Source of the DNA: Methanomethylophilus sp963631655
Lineage (GTDB): Archaea; Thermoplasmatota; Thermoplasmata; Methanomassiliicoccales; Methanomethylophilaceae
Reading direction: 5' to 3'
Assembly (NCBI GenBank): GCA_963631655.1
Contig: CAVGRR010000068.1
Coordinates: 1-8,421 of the forward strand
Length of the DNA stretch: 8,421 nucleotides
Shown here: piece by piece, positions 1-7,199 of the stretch
How positions within the stretch are numbered: the stretch's first letter is position 1
Layout of the letters: the number at the start of each line of letters is the position of its first letter
The notes under the pieces: model-generated
Databases searched by the model: none
Told to the model about the DNA's origin: nothing
The model's input: only the letters and a program-made list of their open reading frames with translations
Made by a program: the position numbers and the translations under genes

Positions 1-50
1 GATACAGTAAAATCACGATTAATCTAGTACTGATTACAATATGTTACAAT
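1..50 (-). promoter_or_regulatory. Partial promoter-upstream element of an RNA unit lying off the left edge
   Basis: Read on the minus strand, this stretch has ATTGTAA (40-34), then 17 bases, then GTGATTTT (16-9). The same two boxes, 16-17 bases apart, sit directly upstream of the TATA boxes of the two tRNA-like RNA units at 7470 and 8047. A second ATTGTAA is at 50-44. The TATA box itself would fall at or beyond base 1. The inference is that a third copy of this promoter drives leftward transcription out of the window. Confidence 0.4.
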
Positions 51-148
51 TTTTAATGATATTCTGGAGTTCCGGAACACAATCCGTCTCCACATTTTTG
101 TAATCGAATAGATCTACATAAAATGAAAAAATCGCATTGCAAACAAGA

Positions 149-215
149 ATTCAAACTGGGAGAACATGTCCTGATCCAATTCACCGTATACCAGGCACCA
201 TGTTCTCAATTGAAT
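149..215. repeat. Long imperfect inverted repeat (hairpin)
   Basis: Three nested arms pair: ATTCAA (149-154) with TTGAAT (210-215), GAGAACATG (160-168) with CATGTTCTC (199-207), and CCTG (170-173) with CAGG (192-195). The result is a 19-bp interrupted stem with a loop of about 18 nt. It lies 106 bases downstream of the stop of the minus-strand LRR gene, so it could be the end of its 3' UTR, a separate small RNA or a protein-binding site. I do not recognise it. Confidence 0.5.
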
Positions 216-255
216 CAACACAAGGTACAGATAAGAAATAATAATAGAAGGGGGG

Positions 256-285
256 TCAGCAAAGAACTTTTAGATTCTTTGCTGA
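256..285 (-). terminator. Terminator-like hairpin downstream of the LRR gene
   Basis: A perfect 11-bp inverted repeat, TCAGCAAAGAA (256-266) and TTCTTTGCTGA (275-285), has an 8-nt loop. It begins 36 bases after the stop codon of the minus-strand LRR gene. On that strand it is followed by a C-run and then a T-rich stretch (about 250-230). The position suits a 3' end or stabiliser of the LRR mRNA. Archaeal termination usually needs only the T-rich tract, so the hairpin may instead protect the 3' end. Confidence 0.5.
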
Positions 286-320
286 AGAGGTAAGATGTTT
301 CTTGGGAATTCAAGCCAATA

Positions 321-3300
321 TCACTGTCTGACCAATTTGCTGTCAGTACCAATGAAAACGTGTCCTGAAAGAACCTCAGGATCGATCGGAAGGCTGTTGC
401 CGTCCTGATCCCAGAACGTTAACTCCCCAAACGCATTTTCAGCGATAAGTGAGAGATTTCCAAGGACCGCCAGGTATTCAAGAGGACAGCCGGCGAACGC
501 ACTTGTTCCGATCGAAGTGACGGAACTTCCGAGTGTAACCGAGGTCAGAGAGGTACAATCGTAGAACAGATAGTTCCCTATCGCAGTGACGGAATCCGGA
601 ATGGTCACTGAGGTCAGAGCAGTACAGTGACGGAAAGCACCCAGGCCTATCAGCTTCAGCGAATCGGGGAGAGAAATGCTGGTCAGAGAGGTACAGTTGC
701 TGAAAGCATCGGCCCGGATGGAGACGACCGAACCAGGAATGGTCACTGAGGTCAGAGCAGTACATCCATGGAGAGAGTATTCTCCGATTGAGATGAGCGA
801 ATCAGGGAATTCTACCGATTCGATGAACGAACATCCGTAGAACATGTAGGCTCCGATCGAAGCCACACCCTCAGAGAATATGACCGTCAGACCGGTCTCG
901 GAGTACTGCCAAGGGGTGCACATATACCAGGCCCTGACAGTGCTGTCGGAACCGTAATCGAATCCGACACCGGTCCCTGCAGTGAATATGATCGTGTTGA
1001 TACAGCTGCATCCGTAAAATACAGGATCCTTATTGCTGCCGACACTGTTCAGACTCACAGGAATGGTCAATTTCTCCAAACTGCCGCAACGGTAGAATGC
1101 ACCGTTACCGAGCGAGGTCACGGAATCGGGGATGACCACCGACTTCAAAGATAAACAGCATGAGAAGGCATAATCACCGATCGTAGTGACCGAGTCACCT
1201 ATGCTGACGGATACAAGAGATTTACAGCTATCGAATGCAGATACACCAATCGTGATGACAGAGTCGGGGATGATGACGGAGGTGAGTTGGGTGCAGTCGA
1301 AGAAGGCACTCGCTTCTATCGTGGTGACGGGGTTTCCGATCGTCAGCGAAGAAAGTCCTATACAGTGCAGGAATGCACTCGCCCCTATCGTCGTGACGGA
1401 GTTTCCGATCGTCACGGAAGTGATAGCACAACACATGCCGAACGCCTCGCTTCCGATCGTGATGACCGAATCGGGGATAATCAGTGACCTCAAAGATGAA
1501 CAGCCGTAGAATGCGGCATTTCCGATAGAGGTGACGGACTTTCCGATCACGAGTGTGGACATGGAATTGCATGTCAGGAATGCAGAATCTCCGATCGTGA
1601 TGACCGAATCGGGGATGACCACCGACTTCAAAGATATGCAGCAGAAGAAGGCAGAATCTCCAATGGTCAGAAGAGAATCCGGCAGCTCTATTGAAGCAAG
1701 GGCCTGACATCCGATGAACGCATGGGTTCCGATACTGGTCACGGACCTGCCCACGGTCACAGAGTTCAGGGCGGTACAGCCGGAGAATGCGTTGTCTCCG
1801 ATCAGAGTGACGGAGTTACCGATGGCCACCGACTCAAGACATAAACAGGTGGAGAATGCACCGGAACTGATCGTGATGACCGAATCGGGGATGATCAAGG
1901 TTCTGATCGATGTGCTGAAGAACGCATCGGTTCCGATTGTGACGACGGAATTTCCTAAGGTCAGATCGGTAAGCGAACCGCAGCTATCGAATGCCCTCTC
2001 TCCGATCGTGTTGACGGAGTTTCCGATCTTCACAGAACTTAAAGCGGTACAGTTATGGAATGCACGGAGCCCGATTGTGATGACCGAATCGGGGATGACG
2101 ACCGAGGTCAGGGAACGGCATTCGTTGAACGCGTTGTCTCCGATCGACACAAGTGTATCACAGAATGTTACCGATTCCAGAAAGGTACATTGATAGAAAG
2201 TGTAGGTACCGATGGTCTTCACACCGTCACATAGGATGACCTGAGAGGTACCGGACAGACGCCAGGGGGTATCCACTTTTCCCCAACTGGTGCTGTAATT
2301 GTAACCGACGCCGGATCCGGCAGTGAAAGTGACCTTCTCGATACTTTGACAGCCCTCGAACGCAGGTTGGGACTCGGATACGACACAATCGAGACTTATC
2401 GGGACAGTGAGCTCTGTTATGGAACTGCAATCCTTGAATGCAGATGCCCCGACAGAGGTCACTGAATCGGGAATGATGAGCGTGACGATAGATGAACATC
2501 CGCTGAACGCAGCATAACCTATCGAGGTCACGGAATCAGGAATGGTAAGGGAGGTGAGTGAAGAGCAGTTGCAGAATGCACTGTCGCCGATGGTGACGAT
2601 CGTGGCAGAAAGGGTCAGATCTTCGAGTACTGTGCAGTTCTCGAACATACAGGCACCGACGTCACGTATGCCGTCGGACATGTAAACGACCGTCAGGGTT
2701 CCCTTGCTTGACTGCCACGGCGTATATCCGTAGTATGAGGGTTGGGAACTGTCGGCACCGTAGGAATACCAGTTCCCTGTACCGGCCGTGAAAGTGACCT
2801 TTTCGATATTGACACATCCTTCGAATACAGGACGGTCGTTGGAAACAACGCTGTCAAGACTTGCAGGGATGGTGAGCTCCCTAAGATTGATGCAGTTCTC
2901 GAAAGCAGACGGCCCGAGATACGTCACGGACTCAGGGATGACGGCTGATAAAAGCGAACCACAGTTGTAGAACGCATAGTCGTTGATGGCGATGACGGAC
3001 TCAGGAATGTATACAGCGGTGAGAGAAGTGCAGTTGTAGAATGCCTGGTATCCGATGGCGGTGACCGATTCGGGGATCGCAACGAAAGAAAGGGAGGTGC
3101 AGTTGCTGAAGGTCCCGTTCGGAATGTACTCGAGGGGACCGTCGATGACCACATAAAGCAGGTCGGTACAGTTGTAGAACGTATAATCGCCGAGGGACCT
3201 GACAGAACCCGGAAGGTTCACCGACTGAAGTGAGGTGCAGTCACGGAACGCACCGCTTGAAACAGTGGAGATCGAATCTCCCATCTCCACCGACGTCAGA

Positions 3301-3728
3301 GAGATACATCCGCGGAAAGAGTTGTATCCGAGGTAAACGACGGAATCGGGAATGACGACCCACGTAAGGGCGGTGCATCCTTGGAACGCGCTGTCCTTGA
3401 TCCAGATCACGGAGCCGGAAATATTCACGGTGGTGAGAGATGTGCAGTTGTAGAATGCATATGAACCCACAGATGTGACCGAATCCCCGATGATGACGGT
3501 TTTGATTGAGGATTGATAATCAATCCATGGAACATCCGTGGCAGTGTAGTCGTCCATCGGCCCACTTCCGTTTATGATCAACGTACCTGTTTCAGGTTCG
3601 AAATTCCAAGTGATGTCCCCTACACCGCTATCAAGATCACTGGCGGCGTCGATCCTTTCGGAATATCCTGCGATGGCTATCGCGGACACCGCAGCTATTA
3701 CCATCAGCATTACAAGTGTTTTCTTCAT
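321..3728 (-). CDS. Secreted BspA-like leucine-rich-repeat (LRR_5) surface protein
   Basis: The 1135-residue protein starts with a signal peptide: a Lys-Lys N-terminus, then a hydrophobic stretch to about residue 20. The rest is almost entirely about 40 copies of a 23-residue repeat of the form LTSVxIPDSVTxIGxxAFxxC, the Treponema pallidum/BspA class of LRR (Pfam LRR_5). Four modules centred on a Pro-Trp pair (residues 67-68, 337-338, 488-489, 939-940) break the solenoid; the last three follow a FTAGxG-containing insert. The end (about 1097-1135) is a short non-repeat cap with no membrane anchor or sorting motif. Many repeats carry Cys, which is unusual for an exported protein. ATG at 3728 is supported by AAGGAG eight bases upstream. 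BspA-family proteins are known in oral and gut microbes as adhesins; adhesion to host or neighbouring cells is inferred here. It stands alone, with no co-directed partner close upstream. Confidence 0.93.
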   Translation of the reverse strand: MKKTLVMLMVIAAVSAIAIAGYSERIDAASDLDSGVGDITWNFEPETGTLIINGSGPMDDYTATDVPWIDYQSSIKTVIIGDSVTSVGSYAFYNCTSLTTVNISGSVIWIKDSAFQGCTALTWVVIPDSVVYLGYNSFRGCISLTSVEMGDSISTVSSGAFRDCTSLQSVNLPGSVRSLGDYTFYNCTDLLYVVIDGPLEYIPNGTFSNCTSLSFVAIPESVTAIGYQAFYNCTSLTAVYIPESVIAINDYAFYNCGSLLSAVIPESVTYLGPSAFENCINLRELTIPASLDSVVSNDRPVFEGCVNIEKVTFTAGTGNWYSYGADSSQPSYYGYTPWQSSKGTLTVVYMSDGIRDVGACMFENCTVLEDLTLSATIVTIGDSAFCNCSSLTSLTIPDSVTSIGYAAFSGCSSIVTLIIPDSVTSVGASAFKDCSSITELTVPISLDCVVSESQPAFEGCQSIEKVTFTAGSGVGYNYSTSWGKVDTPWRLSGTSQVILCDGVKTIGTYTFYQCTFLESVTFCDTLVSIGDNAFNECRSLTSVVIPDSVITIGLRAFHNCTALSSVKIGNSVNTIGERAFDSCGSLTDLTLGNSVVTIGTDAFFSTSIRTLIIPDSVITISSGAFSTCLCLESVAIGNSVTLIGDNAFSGCTALNSVTVGRSVTSIGTHAFIGCQALASIELPDSLLTIGDSAFFCCISLKSVVIPDSVITIGDSAFLTCNSMSTLVIGKSVTSIGNAAFYGCSSLRSLIIPDSVITIGSEAFGMCCAITSVTIGNSVTTIGASAFLHCIGLSSLTIGNPVTTIEASAFFDCTQLTSVIIPDSVITIGVSAFDSCKSLVSVSIGDSVTTIGDYAFSCCLSLKSVVIPDSVTSLGNGAFYRCGSLEKLTIPVSLNSVGSNKDPVFYGCSCINTIIFTAGTGVGFDYGSDSTVRAWYMCTPWQYSETGLTVIFSEGVASIGAYMFYGCSFIESVEFPDSLISIGEYSLHGCTALTSVTIPGSVVSIRADAFSNCTSLTSISLPDSLKLIGLGAFRHCTALTSVTIPDSVTAIGNYLFYDCTSLTSVTLGSSVTSIGTSAFAGCPLEYLAVLGNLSLIAENAFGELTFWDQDGNSLPIDPEVLSGHVFIGTDSKLVRQ

Positions 3729-4173
3729 GTGTATTGCTCCTTCAACCGATTATTACCCTTGTTATTGCGACCAATTGTGGTTGTGTATCCACTTGTTCTA
3801 TACTCCATCTAGGAATACCGCAAAATGAAACACTCCTCAAAAGTCCGATGTATTTTGATGCATCAAACTGCAACCAGCTGCCAAGTTTAACTCGACTTGC
3901 GGATATAGTATCAAATTGATGATATTTAATTAATTCCGAAAATTACTTAAAATCAATGTTTTATTTACAAAATTATTCATAATATAGTAGTAATCATTAC
4001 ATATATATACATATAGATAAGTAATAAATTAAGCTAAAGATGTTTTATCTTTTGTATTTTTGTAATGTTTTGTTTTTATATAATGATCGTAAAAACGGAC
4101 ATCGACATAACAGATTCATTGCCTTGACGGAAGATCGATACGGAATCGATCGGTCATCCGGATCATCAAACCG
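3729..4173. other. AT-rich intergenic region between the LRR gene and the htpG terminator
   Basis: I see no convincing gene. Bases 3920-4085 are very AT-rich and contain a perfect 11-base palindrome, GTAATCATTAC (3990-4000), directly next to an ATATATATACATATAG tract (4001-4016) that could act as a TATA box in either direction. The palindrome could be an operator. Farther right, a hairpin forms from TGAC/GTCA (4125-4128 and 4153-4156) and GATCGAT/ATCGATC (4133-4139 and 4145-4151). Promoter elements for the LRR gene probably lie here. Confidence 0.5.
3737..3742 (-). promoter_or_regulatory. Ribosome binding site of the LRR gene
   Basis: AAGGAG on the minus strand sits eight bases before the ATG at 3728. 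It fixes this start, which also opens the signal peptide. A weak TATA-like GTATAGAA (3804-3797) lies about 70 bases before the ATG; a better one, ACTATATCC, is at about 3911-3903. Confidence 0.7.
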
Positions 4174-4253
4174 AGAAAATAACAAAAAGGGAAACCCTGC
4201 GCACATTCTCCTGAACACACGCAGGGGGAGAGACAAGCCGGCGTGAAGCCGGC
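4174..4253 (-). terminator. 3' end and terminator of htpG
   Basis: Downstream of the htpG stop, on its strand, come a GC hairpin (GCCGGC arms at 4253-4248 and 4242-4237) and a second stem, CCCTGCG/CGCAGGG (4226-4220 with 4201-4195). A T-rich run (TTTCCCTTTTTGTTATTTTC, about 4194-4175) follows. Stem plus T-rich tract is a good 3' end for the minus-strand transcript. Confidence 0.65.
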
Positions 4254-4273
4254 GGAATGAAGTTTGTTCGGAC

Positions 4274-6178
4274 TCAGATCATCTTGAGGACGAGATCCGA
4301 GTATGCGACAGGATCGTCGAGGGCCTGACCCGCCATGATGCAGGCCTGACCGTACATGACCTTGACAATGTCCGCGGCACGTTCCTTGTCGTTGGCGAAG
4401 GCGTCCTGCAGGGACTTGAATGCTCCGGAATCCGCATTGAGCTCAAGGACCCTCTCTGCTTTGAGTCCGGGACCGTTCGCACCGGGCATCTCCTTGAAGT
4501 ACTTCTCCATCTCGAAGGTAATTCCGCCCTGGGTGCTGAGCAGCACCGCGTGGTTCTTCAGCTTGTGGGAGATCTTGACGGCCTTGACATTCTCGCCAAG
4601 GGTCTCCTTGGCGAAATCGATGAGGTCCTTGTACTCCTCGTCCTTCTTCTCGGCCTCTTTCTTCTCGTCTTCGGTCTCGAGTCCGAGATCGTCGGAGGTC
4701 ACGTTGCAGAACTCCTTCTCCTTGTAGTTCCTGAGGATATTGGTGACAAAGGTGTCGATCTCGTCGGTGAAGACAAGAACATCGTAATCCTTCTCGAGGA
4801 CGGGTTCCACCTGAGGCAGGTTCTTTGCATGTGCCGATGTCTCAGCAGTCACAAAGTAGATCTTCTTCTGGGACTCGGGCATCGCATCCACGTACTGCGC
4901 AAGGGTGATCTCCTTGTCGAGTTTGGCAGATGTGAACATCACCAGGTCCTTCAGCAGATCGGCCTGTGCACCGTACTGGTCGACGACACCGTATTTGATC
5001 TGCTTTCCGAAGCTTGCGTAGAAGGTGGCGTATTTCTCAGGCTCGTCCTTCATCAAGCGCTCGAGGTCCGCCTTGATCTTCTTGGTGAGGTTGCTGCCGA
5101 CGGATTTCAGCTGACGGTCGTGCTGCAGGACCTCACGGGAGATGTTGAGCGAGAAGTCGGGGGAGTCCACGACACCGCGCACGAACCTGAAGCAATAGGG
5201 AAGCAGGTCCGCACAGTTCTCCATGATGAGGACGCCGTTGCTGTAGAGCTGGAGTCCGGGCTGGAAGTCACGGGAGTAGAAGTCGTAAGGCGCTTTCGCG
5301 GGGATGAAGAGCATCGCTTTGTAAGTGACGTTTCCTTCCACGTTCACCCTCACGACAGAGACGGGATCTTCGAAGTCGTGGAACTTGTCCTTGTAGAATT
5401 CGATGCATTTGGCCTCGTCCACTTCGGATTTGGATTTCTGCCAGATGGGGACCATGCTGTTGACGACCTTGTCGACCTTGGTGGTGACGTAGTCCTTCTT
5501 GGGCTCACCTTTCTCGTCCTTCTCTCCGGTCTCCTTCCACTCGTGCTCCTCCACGGTCATGTGGATCGGCCAGCGGATGTAGTCGGAATACTTCTCGACA
5601 AGTCCTTTGAGGGTCTCGGTGTTGAGGAATTCTGAATATTCCTCTCCCTCGGCATCCTCTTTGATGTGCATGATGATGTCGGTACCTGCGGATTCCTTCT
5701 CGGCAGGCTCGATGGTGTAACCGTCGACGCCGGAACTCACCCATTCGTTACATTCGCCGGTGACGGCGGATTTGGAGATGACAGTGACCTTGTCGGCGAC
5801 CATGAATGCGGAGTAGAATCCCACACCGAACTGTCCGATGGACTGGCTGTCGGCGTTCTCCTCGAGGGATTTCTTGAACTCGAGGGTTCCGCTGTGTGCG
5901 ATGTAACCGAGGTTCTTCTCGAGTTCGTCGGCGGTCATTCCGATACCGTTGTCGGACACGGTGACGGTGCGTGCGTCCTTGTCGCAGGAGACGTTGATCT
6001 TCAGATCCTCTCTTGACACTCCGAGGGACTGGTCGCTCAGAGCCTTGTAGTTCAGTTTGTCCAATGCATCGGATGCATTGGAGATGAGCTCTCTGAGGAA
6101 GATTTCCTTGTGAGTGTAGATAGAATTGATCATCATATCCAAGATACGCTTGGACTCTGTTTTGAACTGTTTAACCAT
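4274..6178 (-). CDS. htpG: Molecular chaperone HtpG (Hsp90 family)
   Basis: The 634-residue protein is close to the usual HtpG length (E. coli 624). The N-terminal GHKL ATPase domain (about 1-215) has the catalytic Glu30 and Asn34 in RELISNASDAL, the DNGIG motif (76-80) and the lid/GQFGVGF motif (115-121). A short charged linker (217-232) follows. The middle domain has FYKD and the conserved Arg348 in SLNISREVL, which contacts the ATP phosphate in this family. The C-terminal dimerisation domain covers roughly 510-634 and lacks the eukaryotic MEEVD tail. It is an ATP-driven cytosolic dimer that remodels client proteins, usually with DnaK. The sequence looks closest to Clostridia-type HtpG (judged by eye). 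Most archaea lack Hsp90, so if the host is archaeal the gene was probably acquired from gut bacteria. No dnaK or grpE is in the window; the gene is monocistronic. Confidence 0.97.
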   Translation of the reverse strand: MVKQFKTESKRILDMMINSIYTHKEIFLRELISNASDALDKLNYKALSDQSLGVSREDLKINVSCDKDARTVTVSDNGIGMTADELEKNLGYIAHSGTLEFKKSLEENADSQSIGQFGVGFYSAFMVADKVTVISKSAVTGECNEWVSSGVDGYTIEPAEKESAGTDIIMHIKEDAEGEEYSEFLNTETLKGLVEKYSDYIRWPIHMTVEEHEWKETGEKDEKGEPKKDYVTTKVDKVVNSMVPIWQKSKSEVDEAKCIEFYKDKFHDFEDPVSVVRVNVEGNVTYKAMLFIPAKAPYDFYSRDFQPGLQLYSNGVLIMENCADLLPYCFRFVRGVVDSPDFSLNISREVLQHDRQLKSVGSNLTKKIKADLERLMKDEPEKYATFYASFGKQIKYGVVDQYGAQADLLKDLVMFTSAKLDKEITLAQYVDAMPESQKKIYFVTAETSAHAKNLPQVEPVLEKDYDVLVFTDEIDTFVTNILRNYKEKEFCNVTSDDLGLETEDEKKEAEKKDEEYKDLIDFAKETLGENVKAVKISHKLKNHAVLLSTQGGITFEMEKYFKEMPGANGPGLKAERVLELNADSGAFKSLQDAFANDKERAADIVKVMYGQACIMAGQALDDPVAYSDLVLKMI

Positions 6179-6189
6179 GATTTTTCACA

Positions 6190-6196
6190 CTCCTTT
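6190..6196 (-). promoter_or_regulatory. Ribosome binding site of htpG
   Basis: AAAGGAG on the minus strand ends 11 bases before the ATG at 6178, slightly wide spacing but clearly Shine-Dalgarno. It supports the start, which also matches the family N-terminus. Confidence 0.7.
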
Positions 6197-6228
6197 CGGA
6201 TTATACTGAATGGAAAGTGTTTAAACTT

Positions 6229-6243
6229 CTATATATACATATC
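6229..6243 (-). promoter_or_regulatory. TATA box of htpG, possibly bidirectional
   Basis: The minus strand reads ATATGTATATATAGA, a strong archaeal-type TATA box. A start about 25 bases downstream (near 6205) gives a leader of about 27 nt containing the ribosome binding site. A GTTTAAAC palindrome (6219-6226) lies between TATA box and start, where archaeal repressors often bind. The box is nearly symmetrical and could also serve the plus-strand RNA candidate that begins to its right. Confidence 0.6.
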
Positions 6244-6292
6244 TCAACTAACGGTTACGTACAAGATCATCCGGAATCCAAAAAAGAATGAC

Positions 6293-6436
6293 TGCGGCCG
6301 CCCCCGTTACGTTATTATATTGCGGATCCCTATGTGATGTTAGGTGCCGGATACGTGCCCAAGCCGTGGACATGCCCGGACCGAGCGGTTCAGCGGATTT
6401 AGCCCCCGTCAGGGACTTGCCGTGGCCGCGTTTTTT
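6293..6436 (+). ncRNA. Candidate structured small RNA with closing helix and T6 terminator
   Basis: This is a GC-rich island in AT-rich flanks, with no plausible reading frame. The ends pair in a 9-bp helix with two wobbles: 6293-6301 (core GCGGCC) with 6422-6430 (core GGCCGC), directly followed by TTTTTT (6431-6436). Inside, 6343-6382 forms a long hairpin: GGTgCCGG with CCGGACC (one bulged G), then CGTG with CATG, then CCA with TGG around a 5-base loop. A short CCC/GGG hairpin with a GTCA loop sits at 6405-6414. The layout (closing stem, internal arms, T-run) is that of an independent archaeal small RNA. The TATA tract at 6229-6243 would start it near 6262. It lacks the 5S rRNA loop signature and I do not recognise the family. 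Confidence 0.5.
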
Positions 6437-6485
6437 ACAACCTACGTTTCAGATCCGGAACATCTATGGATCGATAATGACAGGA

Positions 6486-6507
6486 TCGATTCAGAACAGA
6501 AATAAAA
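6486..6507 (-). terminator. T-rich 3' end of RNA unit A
   Basis: Immediately after the last tRNA-like domain the minus strand reads TTTTATTTCTGTTCTG. The same position after the domain of unit B reads TTTCTTTCTATG, preceded in both by ATCCA. T-rich tracts like this end archaeal transcripts. It faces the T6 end of the plus-strand RNA candidate at 6431-6436, so the two would be convergent. Confidence 0.5.
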
Positions 6508-6581
6508 TGGATGGTGGGGCGGGGGTCGAACCCGCAACCTTCACACCGAGGTGTGACGCTCTACCATTGAGCTACCCATCG
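6508..6581 (-). ncRNA. tRNA-like domain 1 (end of unit A)
   Basis: The D-arm is GCTC-AATGGTA-GAGC with U8 and A9, and the T-arm is GCGGG-TTCGACC-CCCGC; all elbow bases (G18, G19, U54, U55, C56, A58) are present. The 15-48 pair is A-U here, against G-C in the other copies. The anticodon arm is TCACA-CCTCGG-TGTGA, a 6-base loop with no usable U33/anticodon frame. The acceptor stem is imperfect (C1-A72 and A3-C70 mismatched, the other five paired) and is followed by T73 and an encoded CCA (6510-6508). A small hairpin (AACC/GGTT, 6601-6586) precedes it. It resembles a tRNA closely enough for the elbow to fold, but I would not assign an amino acid. Confidence 0.65.
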
Positions 6582-6662
6582 AAGCAACCAAACTATAGGT
6601 TACACTTGCCGATTCTCCACATCAACCACAATTTTCATTACGGTCTTTATGGGGATTTATGT

Positions 6663-6729
6663 ATGACAGGGAGGGACTCGAACCCCCGACCTTCCCGTGA
6701 GGGACGCTCTACCACTGAGCTACCTGCCG
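6663..6729 (-). ncRNA. tRNA-like domain 2
   Basis: The D-arm is GCTC-AGTGGTA-GAGC and the T-arm GGGGG-TTCGAGT-CCCTC, with elbow bases intact and a G15-C48 pair. The acceptor is GGCAGG with CCTGTC (6 bp, one G-U), with position 1-72 as C-A. The anticodon arm is cut to TCCC-TCAC-GGGA: four pairs and a 4-base loop, only 12 bases instead of 17. It therefore cannot present an anticodon. A hairpin GAGCA-TATATT-TGCTC (6744-6729) abuts the 5' end. No CCA is encoded (CATACA follows). Confidence 0.65.
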
Positions 6730-6766
6730 AGCAAATATATGCTCATTTTCCACACCTGTGGATACA

Positions 6767-6941
6767 CTGAGGGCCTTCTGAGCCACACTCTGCTGAGTGT
6801 CTACTCTTGAGCCACACACTGGCGACCTTTCTGAGCCACTTTGAGCTACTCTGAGCTGCACTTTGGCGGATCTACTGAGCCACTTTGAGCTACTCTGAGC
6901 CACACACTGGCGACCTTTCTGAGCCACACTGAGCTCCTATA
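6767..6941 (-). repeat. Linker between tRNA-like domains 4 and 2, made of short tandem repeats
   Basis: The minus strand is built from GTGGCTCAG and GTAGCTCA modules. The 19-base module TGGCTCAGAAAGGTCGCCA (ends TGGC/GCCA can pair) occurs at 6820-6838 and 6908-6926, with a variant at 6864-6882; starts are exactly 44 bases apart. A 26-base block is repeated identically at 6831-6856 and 6875-6900. GTCTACTCTTGAGCCACAC (plus) at 6799-6817 recurs at 7090-7108 in the next linker. Frames through it are repeats read as protein, not genes. Confidence 0.8.
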
Positions 6942-7017
6942 CTCACAGTGAGGGACTCGAACCCCCGACCTTCACACGCGCATTGTGACGCTCTACCATC
7001 TGAGCTACCTGTCTGAG
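6942..7017 (-). ncRNA. tRNA-like domain 4, with 7-base anticodon loop
   Basis: This domain is nearly identical to the one at 7200-7275 (two differences inside the element), so it is a recent duplicate. D-arm and T-arm are intact. The anticodon arm is TCACA-ATGCGCG-TGTGA, with normal size and U33. The formal anticodon is GCG (Arg), but base 37 is C where nearly all tRNAs have a purine. The acceptor stem is only ACAG/CTGT; pairing resumes outside as CTC/GAG after a 2-base bulge, unlike any standard acceptor. A tRNA finder might call it tRNA-Arg; I think it is a tRNA-like structure. Hairpin GGGCA-AAAG-TGCTC (7028-7015) precedes it and shares its CTC with the outer acceptor helix. Confidence 0.65.
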
Positions 7018-7074
7018 CACTTTTGCCCATTACCCACATTTGTGGATGTTTATTCACCCTGCAACCCGTTTTAC

Positions 7075-7199
7075 TGAGCTGCACTGAGCGTCTACTCTTG
7101 AGCCACACTACGATGAGTGTCCGACCCCTGAGCCACACCCCTGGCGACCTTTCTGAGCCACACTATGGCGGTTCTTCTGAGCCACACTGAGCGAACATA
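7075..7199 (-). repeat. Linker between tRNA-like domains 5 and 4, made of short repeats
   Basis: It has the same modules as the linker at 6767-6941. The TGGC...GCCA 19-base module is at 7142-7160 (identical to the two exact copies there), with a variant at 7166-7184 only 24 bases away. The 19-base block at 7090-7108 is shared with 6799-6817. The order of modules differs between the two linkers, as expected from unequal recombination among short repeats. Confidence 0.75.

Noticed and set aside
70..81. TTCCGGAACACA shared with 8157-8168
   Set aside because: This is one 12-base match with a palindromic core, at different distances from the promoter boxes; chance cannot be excluded.
123..293. 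56-codon frame on the plus strand starting MKKSHCKQ
   Set aside because: It has no ribosome binding site, and two inverted repeats fill the region, which fits a structured RNA or 3' region better.
1186..2193. Several open frames on the plus strand and in other minus frames within the LRR gene
   Set aside because: They are repeat-generated shadows; their peptides repeat with the LRR period and have no start signals.
3920..4085. Replication origin in the AT-rich gap
   Set aside because: I see no origin recognition repeats and no orc1/cdc6 gene nearby.
4040..4246. 68-codon frame on the plus strand
   Set aside because: It crosses an AT-rich tract and the htpG terminator stems, and has a biased, non-protein-like composition.
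4550..5635. 361-codon open frame on the plus strand
   Set aside because: It lies wholly antisense to htpG, is a codon-bias shadow rich in Val, Leu and Asp, and has no family resemblance or start signal.
6293..6436. 5S rRNA or SRP RNA
   Set aside because: Closing helix and size are suggestive, but the conserved 5S loop sequences and the SRP helix 8 motif are absent.
6709..7138. Open frames giving Ser/Gln/Val-rich peptides (VAQS, GSER) on the minus strand
   Set aside because: They read through tRNA-like domains and linker repeats; the peptides are translated repeats.
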